Shown here: piece by piece, positions 9,706 to 15,736 of the stretch
Layout of the letters: each line of letters begins with the position of its first letter
Numbering within the stretch: position 1 is the first letter of the stretch
Source: Sulfurimonas sp.
GTDB taxonomy: Bacteria > Campylobacterota > Campylobacteria > Campylobacterales > Sulfurimonadaceae
Assembly: GCF_028714655.1 (NCBI RefSeq)
Contig: NZ_JAQTLY010000002.1
Span: 124,001-188,000 of the forward strand
Reading direction: 5' to 3'
DNA: 64,000 bases
Position numbers and translations under genes: made by a program
The notes under the pieces: model-generated
The model's input: only the letters and a program-made list of their open reading frames with translations
Told to the model about the DNA's origin: nothing
Database searches by the model: none

Positions 9706-9912
9706 ATGAATAGAAAAGAACAACTAATTATTGATATACAAAATTTATTAAACACATACGAAGATATTGGTAAAACATCTATAAATCCAAATTTATTAGA
9801 GTTTATGGATGAAAGCACCCTGCTTAGTATTATAGATTCTCTTCTAACTCAAAAAGAGAATGATAAAGAGTCTGATTTGGAATGGTTGGAGAAGTTTAAA
9901 AAATATAGATGA
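9706..9912 (+). CDS. Small hypothetical protein, helical and acidic
   Basis: 68 residues, no signal peptide or membrane segment, predicted helical by eye (LIIDIQNLLNTYEDIG and TLLSIIDSLLTQKENDKE). The start is supported by an AGAGAAAG ribosome binding site six bases upstream of ATG. I do not recognise a named family, but small proteins with this look are common in Campylobacterota. It stands alone between the pump operon and the response regulator; function unknown. Confidence 0.65.
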   Translation: MNRKEQLIIDIQNLLNTYEDIGKTSINPNLLEFMDESTLLSIIDSLLTQKENDKESDLEWLEKFKKYR

Positions 9913-10059
9913 AAATTACCTTGCTCTAAAAACTCAAATTTTATTAAACACACAAATTGTGTCATTGTGTTCGAATGTGATTTAATTTAATTTAATTTGT
10001 TTGGTTTGTTACCCAATTATCTGATATAATCATATCATATAAAAAAAAAGGATTTAGTC

Positions 10060-10605
10060 ATGTCTAATGTAGATTTGGTTCAATTAACACAAGAAACAAA
10101 AAAATTATCAGCAATGGTTGTTGAGGATGAAAAAGTCGCTAATGAGCTTTTAAGTTCTACTTTCAAAAATTTCTTCTCAGATGTGAAGTCATGTTTTAAT
10201 GGAAAAGAAGCTTTGGAAGCTTATATGAAGTCAGCTCCTGATGTCGTTTTTGTTGATATTATAATGTCTGAAATGGATGGTATAGAGCTCTCTCGCAGAA
10301 TTCGTGAGATTGATCCTACCCAGATTATTATTGTAATTTCAGCTAGTAATGATATAAAGAAAATATCGGAGTCTATCGAAGTCGGAGTAAATAGTTTCAT
10401 TCAAAAGCCGATTGATACTAAAAAAATAATTGAACTTTTGATTAGTGTCGTAGCTATGATTGCTAAAAAGAAAAAGATTGAGACAAGAACTTTCTCTATC
10501 TCTCTCCCGTTAGATTTATATGAAGTAGTAAATGATAATGCAAAAGCTGAGAGTATCTCTAAAAATGCAGTAATTATTAGAGCACTTCGTAGTTTTTACG
10601 AATAA
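10060..10605 (+). CDS. Response regulator with C-terminal ribbon-helix-helix domain
   Basis: 181 residues. Residues about 16-133 are a full receiver domain: acidic pocket E22/D23, phospho-acceptor D66 (VVFVDIIMSEMDG), switch S94 (VISAS) and K116 (IQKPID). After a lysine-rich linker (136-140), residues 142-181 match a CopG/Arc ribbon-helix-helix: a strand TFSISLP, helix LDLYEVVNDNAKAES, turn, then SKNAVIIRALRSFYE. This would make a dimeric DNA-binding output controlled by phosphorylation. A TATAAT at 10025-10030 and AAAGGA precede the ATG. No histidine kinase lies beside it, so it is an orphan. The receiver call is secure; the output domain is inferred from pattern. Confidence 0.85.
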   Translation: MSNVDLVQLTQETKKLSAMVVEDEKVANELLSSTFKNFFSDVKSCFNGKEALEAYMKSAPDVVFVDIIMSEMDGIELSRRIREIDPTQIIIVISASNDIKKISESIEVGVNSFIQKPIDTKKIIELLISVVAMIAKKKKIETRTFSISLPLDLYEVVNDNAKAESISKNAVIIRALRSFYE

Positions 10606-10662
10606 TTTGAATTTTTTTTGCTGAGTTTGCATAATTTTATAATTTATTAAGAAATAAATCTA

Positions 10663-10668
10663 TATAAT
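10663..10668 (+). promoter_or_regulatory. -10 box of tRNA-Glu
   Basis: TATAAT lies 30 bases before the mature tRNA 5' end, as expected for a short leader later removed by RNase P. No convincing -35 is seen, as is usual in this group. Confidence 0.6.
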
Positions 10669-10697
10669 TTCGGCTCAGCAATAAATGCTGGCAAAGT

Positions 10698-10772
10698 GGC
10701 CCCGTCGTCTAGCGGTAAGGATCCATGGTTTTCATCCATGTTACAGGAGTTCGATTCTCCTCGGGGTCACCA
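10698..10772 (+). tRNA. tRNA-Glu (anticodon TTC)
   Basis: 75 nt including encoded CCA. The acceptor stem pairs GGCCCCG with CGGGGTC (one G-T pair), the anticodon stem is CATGG/CCATG around loop TTTTCAT with anticodon TTC at 10731-10733, and the T arm carries GTTCGATTC. Its last 26 bases are the attachment core of the adjoining element; the tRNA is intact because the element brought an identical 3' end. Confidence 0.97.
10747..10772 (+). repeat. attL, 26-bp tRNA-Glu 3' end
   Basis: The left copy of the attachment core is inside the intact tRNA, covering its T arm, acceptor 3' strand and CCA. It is identical over 26 bases to 18863-18888. Confidence 0.93.
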
Positions 10773-11152
10773 CAACTATTGCCTATTTTAGGCACTCTCC
10801 AACTTTAAGAATTCACAAGGTCACCCCTTGGGTCATCTTTTCACTTTCAAAACATCTAAATCAACTCTTTAATCTACACATCAAAACTGATATTCAAACC
10901 ACCCTCTTCTCTTTGAAACTTCTAATATTTGCACATGCCAACAATCACAACTGGTCATACCATTACTAGGGGCTTATGGCGATGCCAAGGCTGCGATAGC
11001 AGACGAGGTTTTCGGGTGGGTGGGCATAGAGTGAAACGATTATGTCCATCCCGAACGAAACGCCATAGCCTCTAGTAATAACTTTCACCCTATTACTAAG
11101 GCATAACGGCATCTACTGATACCGTACGCTATATTTATAATTTTGAACTTCT
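10773..11152. other. Left-end non-coding stretch with a long stem
   Basis: I see no believable gene. A 19-20-bp imperfect inverted repeat pairs 10962-10981 with 11061-11079 (one bulge, one mismatch), and inside it 11014-11029 can pair with 11042-11054. This would form one elongated hairpin of about 118 nt. Near the tRNA, AAGGTCACC (10817) and TTGGGTCAT (10828) resemble motifs at the right end and may be integrase arm sites. Confidence 0.5.
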
Positions 11153-11629
11153 TTATGATGCTACTCTCCATGATACTTTGCTTGCCCCCTTTGTCTTTAC
11201 AGTCTGGCATCCATACTTTGCTTTTATGTCGTCCATGCTCTTTTGTTTTGGGTTTTTCCCTTTCATCTCTCCATAGTACCACATCTTCTTTTTTGAAGCC
11301 CATTTGAAATTTAACTCTTTAAGTATGTCTTTGATATTTTTAGTATCGCCACTCAACCAAATCCATGAACCAACTACTTCAATTACAATATTTTCATAAT
11401 GTAAAATTTTAGAGATAACTTTTTCAAGTTCTAGGTCAAACTCTGCATCTTCTGAAAAATTTAATCCATGTTCTAAAATATGGTTATATACTGAATTCAA
11501 TATTTTAAATAACTCATCTGTTCCGCCAACATCAGGATGTAATTTTTTAGCTAACTCTTTGTATATTTTTTTAGCCTCATTAATCCCATCTATACATTTA
11601 AATTGCTCTTCAATTTGTGCCCGTGTCAT
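11153..11629 (-). CDS. J-domain protein of mobile-element type
   Basis: 158 residues from the ATG at 11629; an in-frame TTG five codons upstream overlaps the GAAGGGG ribosome binding site and is therefore not chosen. Residues about 5-55 are a J domain with the HPD triad (LHPDVGG, H31-P32-D33), which would stimulate a DnaK ATPase. The C-terminal part holds VVGSWIWLSGDTKNIKDIL and LNFKWASKKKMWYY, a pattern I know from small J proteins on plasmids and phages. There is no G/F or zinc domain. It probably recruits host DnaK to an element protein such as the replication protein. It stands alone next to the non-coding region. Confidence 0.8.
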   Translation of the reverse strand: MTRAQIEEQFKCIDGINEAKKIYKELAKKLHPDVGGTDELFKILNSVYNHILEHGLNFSEDAEFDLELEKVISKILHYENIVIEVVGSWIWLSGDTKNIKDILKELNFKWASKKKMWYYGEMKGKNPKQKSMDDIKAKYGCQTVKTKGASKVSWRVAS

Positions 11630-11953
11630 GATATGCCCCTTCAATATTTGCTATAAGATTTTTAAAATCTTAGACGCTACAAGCGGAAGCTCTTCTCTCT
11701 TCCACCATTCTTTTTGGCTGAAAACCTTTTGAATACCGTCTGCTTACACTGCTACTCTTTATAATAAACTGGACGATAGTTCATTTTATTATCACGATAG
11801 TGGTGTATGCTCTAAGGGTTCACAAGTTTTCAGACAAATAGATAATAATCACGATAGTAAGAACCATGGAGTGAAGCGACCAACAAGAGCCTAGAGGCGA
11901 CTGAACGAGTACCATAAAACTAAAGAGCTGTGCCCGCAGGGATGGTTAACATC

Positions 11954-12021
11954 AACACGACATTCTTTTAAGCGTAGCGCCAACTTAATGCGAAGCTTTC
12001 AGTTGTAAAAGAATGTGTGTT
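11954..12021. repeat. Long hairpin
   Basis: A perfect 10-bp stem CATTCTTTTA/TAAAAGAATG (11961-11970 with 12006-12015) is extended outward to AACAC/GTGTT with one bulge. The apical part can form a second stem CAACT/AGTTG. Confidence 0.7.
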
Positions 12022-12031
12022 ATGTCTAAAG

Positions 12032-12166
12032 TAAACTTAGTTCATCCGCTGTGAATGTAAGTGGGTCAGTTTAGCTTCACACTTGTTTGAAGATAAACTT
12101 AGCCGTCTCATTCATGGCTGTAGGTGAAGTCAGTTTGCGTCCAAAGCTATTCCACTTGTTTGAGCG
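12032..12166. repeat. Tandem pair of structured units
   Basis: Two units start with TAAACTTAG (12032, 12094), continue with TCAGTTT (12066, 12130) and end with CACTTGTTTGA (12080, 12153). The sequence between these constants differs, yet each unit closes its own small stem: TTCA/TGAA in the first and AGCC/GGCT in the second. Each unit can also pair AAACT with AGTTT. Confidence 0.65.
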
Positions 12167-12315
12167 GAGCGAGTGAAGCCCAATGGCGTTTGAATGGAAC
12201 CATAGCAGTGAAGTGAGGCACGAACGGCACACTCCATCATCAAAACACCACACCAAAGAAACAATCACCCACTTCACATGCAACTACAAATACATACACA
12301 TAGAAAAATAGCAGA

Positions 12316-12451
12316 ATGAGACCTTGGCTCATGAAGCCGTGGAGATAGACCTTGGCTATCGTAACCTATGGAGTGAGACCGTGGCTCACGCAATGCCTAT
12401 TGTGGAACATGACCTTGGCATGTGGAATCATGGAAGCAGACCTTGGCTGCT
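12316..12451. repeat. Array of five hairpins with a constant loop and covarying stems
   Basis: Five 17-base hairpins lie at 12316-12332, 12344-12360, 12373-12389, 12407-12423 and 12435-12451, with start spacing 28, 29, 34 and 28. The loop is ACCTTGG in four and ACCGTGG in one. Stems are ATGAG/CTCAT, GATAG/CTATC, GTGAG/CTCAC, ACATG/CATGT and AGCAG/CTGCT: all different, all perfectly paired. Linkers begin mostly with GNAA and end in TGGA. The spacing is not a multiple of three and stops break every frame, so this is not a coding repeat. Confidence 0.85.
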
Positions 12452-12806
12452 GCAATAGCGTGTAAAAATATTATTTGTTTGTATATGGTGTGCGGGGGGA
12501 TATCTTTGTGTAGAGTCTGTGTAATATGTGTCACTATAGACATACGGGAAAATTTGTTGATTTGAAAACTTTTATCCCCTTATGGTAGCAATCGTGCAAG
12601 CATTGAGGAAGTATTGAGTGGATGCAAGGGTATAAGTATTGAGAATTTTGGTATTTTTTTTAAGTGTAATCATTGCATTTTGAGAGAGAATGGAACGAGG
12701 AAACAAGTGATGCTTGAAATCGAGTCATATCAATAAAAATTTATTTTTCATACTTAGACCCTTGATTTTTTAATACTATTTTTTTTTAAATAAAACTAAT
12801 ACAATA

Positions 12807-12825
12807 GTGTGTGACACCTATTTTT
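12807..12825 (+). repeat. Left 19-bp inverted repeat of the exported-protein module
   Basis: It starts GTGTGTGACACC and ends in T5, a perfect inverted copy of 14316-14334. It abuts the stop codon of the Sel1 gene. No target duplication was found outside the pair. Confidence 0.85.
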
Positions 12826-13271
12826 CATTCACAACCATAAAAACTTCCACCTTCACACCCCTTTTTAAGTAGTACTGCTGCTTTTATAGGATCTCGTTCT
12901 ACTCCTTGTCCTGCCTTATACATCGTTCCAAGACTAGTGCAACCAAAAGCTTCTCCACCCTCACAAGCTTTTTCGTATAAGAATGCTGCTGAAAAGTAAC
13001 TTTCCTTTACACCATTTCCCATATAATACATATTTCCAGCCTCATAGCAACTAGAAGATTCTCCACCATTGCAAGCCTCCGTATAATACATTGCTGCCAT
13101 AGGTTTATCTTCTTTTGTTCCGGTTCCGTAGAAATGCATAAATCCAAGTAAGCTACAGCTACGAGCATTTTTATCAAGAAGGCAGGCTATTTGGATATCT
13201 TTCAAGGTATCTGCAGACACTGGACTAAAAAACACACCTAACACTACTAGACTCAAAACTAACTTCTTCAT
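12825..13271 (-). CDS. Secreted Sel1-repeat cysteine-rich protein (Hcp-like)
   Basis: 148 residues with a signal peptide of about 20 (MKKLVLSLVVLGVFFSPVSA). The mature part has about three Sel1-like repeats of roughly 36 residues, each with paired cysteines in a C-x7-8-C setting (ACNGGESSSC, ACEGGEAFGC, GCEGGSFYGC), as in the Helicobacter cysteine-rich protein family. Such proteins are periplasmic or secreted helical solenoids for protein contacts. It lies 13 bases after the glycine-rich gene with an AAAGG ribosome binding site, and is last of the three-gene leftward module. The host process is unknown. Confidence 0.85.
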   Translation of the reverse strand: MKKLVLSLVVLGVFFSPVSADTLKDIQIACLLDKNARSCSLLGFMHFYGTGTKEDKPMAAMYYTEACNGGESSSCYEAGNMYYMGNGVKESYFSAAFLYEKACEGGEAFGCTSLGTMYKAGQGVERDPIKAAVLLKKGCEGGSFYGCE

Positions 13272-13284
13272 ATCTAACCTTTAA

Positions 13285-13599
13285 TTATTTATCATCATCT
13301 GCCACATGCCACGGATTTGAAGCATTCTTTCCACCGCCTTCGCCATATGATTCTCCACCGCCTTTACCGTAGCTCTTTCCACCACCTTCACCGTATGATT
13401 GTCCACCACCAGTACCATAACTTTTCCCACCGCCTTCACCGTAAGATTTTGACCCACCAGCACCATATGGGTTTGTTTCTACACTACCATAACTAGCACC
13501 CGCTTGAGGCTTGTCATATACTTTCCATCCATGTTGATACCCATCAGCAAAAACATTTACACATAGCAACACGAGTGCAGCTAAAACTATTTTCTTCAT
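13285..13599 (-). CDS. Secreted glycine-tyrosine-rich repeat protein
   Basis: 104 residues: signal peptide MKKIVLAALVLLCVNVFA, a short unique part (DGYQHGWKVYDKPQAGASYG), then about five tandem 8-residue units of the form K/Q/E-S-Y-G-x-G-G-G, and an acidic tail ending DDDK. At DNA level this is a 24-base tandem repeat, which may vary in copy number. The composition suggests a flexible, exported, surface or self-assembling protein; no enzyme motif is present. It shares its operon with two other exported proteins. I recognise no named family. Confidence 0.8.
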   Translation of the reverse strand: MKKIVLAALVLLCVNVFADGYQHGWKVYDKPQAGASYGSVETNPYGAGGSKSYGEGGGKSYGTGGGQSYGEGGGKSYGKGGGESYGEGGGKNASNPWHVADDDK

Positions 13600-13660
13600 A
13601 ATATTAAATCCTTAATTTGATTTGAAACCTTATTGGCATGTGGAAATTTTTCATACAGGT

Positions 13661-13685
13661 GTTCCACCTCGGGAGAGGATGGAAC
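13661..13685. terminator. Hairpin between the Cys-rich peptide and Gly-rich genes
   Basis: GTTCCACCTC pairs with GAGGATGGAAC (one bulge) around a GGGA loop. It sits downstream of the leftward 40-residue gene, so it may attenuate or process the transcript. There is no T run on the leftward strand. The flanking ATGGAACGAGGAAA also occurs at 12690. Confidence 0.45.
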
Positions 13686-13727
13686 GAGGAAAGTCAAGCT
13701 TGCTTCTAACTAAAGGGTTAATACTCC

Positions 13728-13850
13728 TTAGTTACATACCCATGACATACAGTTTCCACTAACATCTCTTGTTACACATGTGCAGGTTTGTGCATATGCT
13801 ATCGCAGTTATAGCAGTTAGTGCTGCAATCACTAGAAGAATTTTTTTCAT
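13728..13850 (-). CDS. Exported 40-residue peptide precursor with four cysteines
   Basis: The ATG at 13850 has an AAAGGA ribosome binding site nine bases upstream; longer frames start without one. The product is a clear signal peptide (MKKILLVIAALTAITAIAYA) and a mature part of only 20 residues, QTCTCVTRDVSGNCMSWVCN, with Cys at mature positions 3, 5, 14 and 19. It could form two disulfides. It is the first gene of the exported-protein module and its promoter region faces the XRE regulator. It might be a secreted effector, bacteriocin-like peptide or surface component; no family is recognised. Confidence 0.7.
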   Translation of the reverse strand: MKKILLVIAALTAITAIAYAQTCTCVTRDVSGNCMSWVCN

Positions 13851-13943
13851 ATTAAGTCCTTTTGTCTTTGTCATTACTAGATTCCATTTCAGGAAGCACA
13901 TTATAAACATTAAACAATAATAAATATTGTTCAATGCTCAAAA

Positions 13944-14013
13944 CAACACTATATATATGGTTGCATTAAAATCAACTGAAATCATACAATTCAACACTAT
14001 ATAAGGTGTTGAA
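13944..14013. promoter_or_regulatory. Paired operator-like palindromes for the XRE regulator
   Basis: TTCAACAC (13990-13997) and GTGTTGAA (14006-14013) form a perfect 8-bp inverted repeat directly before the XRE start. A related site, CAACAC to GGTTG, lies at 13944-13963, 48 bases away, with the same TATATA centre. The pair sits between divergent genes, so it could control both the regulator and the exported-protein operon. Binding by the XRE protein is inference. Confidence 0.7.
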
Positions 14014-14018
14014 GTAAC

Positions 14019-14273
14019 ATGTATGAACAGTTGGATATCGAAGCGAATGAGTTGCTTAATGTTATCTCATCCAATGTTGTCAAAATCAGAAAAGCCAAAG
14101 GCTATAGTCAACTCAAGTTGGCAACTGAAATGGGATATAGCAGTGCTTCTTATTTAGGTTGTATCGAAATCAGAAAAAATGGTCAGCACTTCAATATTAC
14201 ACAACTTCATAAAATCAGCAAAATCCTTGATGTACCAATTGCTCAATTTTTTGAACCACTGCAAGAAGAGTAG
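14019..14273 (+). CDS. XRE-family HTH regulator
   Basis: 84 residues. The region of about 15-73 is a Cro/C1-type helix-turn-helix: NVVKIRKAKGYSQLKLATEM, then YLGCIEIRKNGQHFNITQLH and ISKILDVPIAQFF. It has no ligand or protease domain. It is divergent from the three exported-protein genes, with a perfect palindrome right before its start, and lies within the 19-bp inverted repeats, so it probably regulates this module and itself. Confidence 0.87.
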   Translation: MYEQLDIEANELLNVISSNVVKIRKAKGYSQLKLATEMGYSSASYLGCIEIRKNGQHFNITQLHKISKILDVPIAQFFEPLQEE

Positions 14274-14315
14274 CATGTGGCATTGCTCACAGATGCAATT
14301 GGTTTTGGAGAATAA

Positions 14316-14334
14316 AAAAATAGGTGTCACACAC
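14316..14334 (-). repeat. Right 19-bp inverted repeat of the exported-protein module
   Basis: It ends TAGGTGTCACACAC and is the perfect reverse complement of 12807-12825. The 1.53 kb between the two repeats contains exactly the XRE gene and the three exported-protein genes. Confidence 0.85.
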
Positions 14335-14398
14335 ACTTTTATCCACTTTCTTGTTTTTTTAAGAAAAGGATGTCACTCTTTAATAAATTAGTTGTGAA

Positions 14399-14470
14399 TT
14401 AGACAAATTAGACACACCCTCTATGTGTAAGTTTATATACACATGCAGAGAGTGTCTGTCTAAGTGTCTA
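14399..14470. repeat. Long imperfect inverted repeat after the helicase gene
   Basis: Both arms contain two TTAGAC copies, an ACACCCTCT/AGAGAGTGTCT block and, at the tip, TGTGTA/TACACA. The hairpin touches the stop codon of the leftward helicase gene. It may be a transcription terminator or a replication structure beside the replication gene. Confidence 0.55.
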
Positions 14471-15736
14471 ACTTGCTAGTTTATAGTAGTATGTACTCTC
14501 CACCATTTCCTTATTTATAAATCCAGATTCGATTAAATCATCAAGTAACTCAATCCTTTCTCTACTTTTGAGGGTGCTAAAAGGTCTTGCTTTTTGAGCA
14601 AGGTGTGTGAGCGATACTTTACCGTCTTTAAGATTCTTGAACCATTTGATGGCTTTATGTTTGAGTATCTCATACCTTGTAGCTGATGCCTCTTTTTCAA
14701 ATGAAGCCATAAAACTTAAACTAGAGTGTTTAACAAGATTGTAGCACCATTTCAAAACTTCTAGCGACACAACATCTAGTTTTTCAAACGCAGTGAGTGC
14801 TGTTGCCAGTCTTATGGCGTTTTCTCTCCATCTTATGGATATAGCTCGTTTTACATCTGTTTCATCATTGAGACAGTATCTGTAAATGTCTGTATTTTTG
14901 ATGTCCGCATCTCCAATGTATTGATGATAATACGCTCTTGCTTTTTCTGAGAGTGGCACAATAAATTTGATTGAAGCATCATGATTTGTGAAATTATTTT
15001 TTTGCAACAGTTTTAAATGCTCAACCAACTCTTTTGGAACACCATTGAAAACTTTTTGCGGAAATATTGGCTCTACATCATGCCCATTTAGGATGATAAA
15101 CCTATTTAAAAAGCCATCATGTAGCATATCATCTGTTAAATGCTTAAATAGTTGGGTTTTGGTCGTTATGCCCGTGAGTCCAAAACAAGGTCTATCAAGC
15201 GTCCAAGGCTCATTGGTTTTTGTTTTACCGCCTGAGCTTGAGTACCTGCCTGATTCGTAGTTTCCATTTGTTGAGCTATAAAGATTTTTTATCTTCGCTG
15301 CTAATGATTTAAGATAGCCCCCTTTGTCACTCATCATGTTACCTAGATGGTCACCAAACTCATCGACAACTTGAATTGCTACATTTTGCTGCTTGAAAAT
15401 ATCATCTAATGCACCGATACTTGAAATCTTAGAAGAGATAATAAGCCTAGAATACTCTATAGTGTCCAATGCTTTAATGGGTGCATGCGTTGCAATATTT
15501 TTACCTGCACCAGTTTTGGCTATCAAGATTTGATAAAGTGTCGTTGAAGCACCGGTTTCTGTGTAAAAAGTTCTAGCTGTTATCGCACTTGCAATTGTAA
15601 ACAGTGTTGCCAATGCTGCTGTAGGGTGTGTTTTATGCTCAGAGCATAGTAGCCATTCTAAAGTCAGTTGACTCATTTGCAATTCAGCAGGGAATTTTTC
15701 CCAGCTGCTTGCTGTTGGTAGTGATGGTGTTTTCAT
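14468..15736 (-). CDS. P-loop ATPase, DUF3987-like replicative helicase
   Basis: 422 residues. The Walker A-like AKTGAGKN lies at 73-80, a Walker B-like VVDEFGDH at 123-130, and FGLTGITTKTQLFKHLTDD with GFLNRFIIL follows at about 190-220, the pattern of DUF3987 and related primase-helicase proteins of phages and islands. The C-terminal 70 residues look like a winged helix (LTHLAQKARPFSTLKSRERIELLDDL). It probably unwinds or initiates replication of the excised element. It overlaps the preceding gene in ATGA and ends at a long hairpin. Family name moderately sure; ATPase sure. Confidence 0.78.
   Translation of the reverse strand: MKTPSLPTASSWEKFPAELQMSQLTLEWLLCSEHKTHPTAALATLFTIASAITARTFYTETGASTTLYQILIAKTGAGKNIATHAPIKALDTIEYSRLIISSKISSIGALDDIFKQQNVAIQVVDEFGDHLGNMMSDKGGYLKSLAAKIKNLYSSTNGNYESGRYSSSGGKTKTNEPWTLDRPCFGLTGITTKTQLFKHLTDDMLHDGFLNRFIILNGHDVEPIFPQKVFNGVPKELVEHLKLLQKNNFTNHDASIKFIVPLSEKARAYYHQYIGDADIKNTDIYRYCLNDETDVKRAISIRWRENAIRLATALTAFEKLDVVSLEVLKWCYNLVKHSSLSFMASFEKEASATRYEILKHKAIKWFKNLKDGKVSLTHLAQKARPFSTLKSRERIELLDDLIESGFINKEMVESTYYYKLAS

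Larger units (their letters stand above)
11630..12806. other. Structured non-coding region of the element
   Basis: About 1.2 kb without a supported gene on either strand; the open frames here are short, lack ribosome binding sites and run across hairpins. In order it holds three ACGATAGT copies (11773, 11794, 11851), a long hairpin (11954-12021), a tandem pair of structured units (12032-12166), five covarying hairpins (12316-12451), and an AT-rich end. The density of paired elements with conserved loops suggests a large structured RNA or a series of protein-recognised hairpins. Nothing shows directly that it is transcribed. Confidence 0.6.

Noticed and set aside
10685-10969. 94-codon frame running through tRNA-Glu
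   Set aside because: It crosses the whole tRNA and the att core, has no ribosome binding site and no protein-like composition.
12077-12283. 68-codon leftward frame in the non-coding region
   Set aside because: It lies over the repeated structured units, lacks a ribosome binding site and shows no family pattern.
12316-12451. CRISPR array
   Set aside because: Units are 28-34 bases apart but the constant parts are only loop and linker edges; there are no long identical repeats with unique spacers and no cas genes in the window.
12316-12451. Plain iterons (direct repeats for a Rep protein)
   Set aside because: The flanks of the constant word change in a paired manner, which direct-repeat binding sites do not require; a replication role is not excluded.
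13281-13466. Leftward frame rich in KAVE repeats
   Set aside because: It is a shadow of the 24-base repeats of the glycine-tyrosine-rich gene in another phase.
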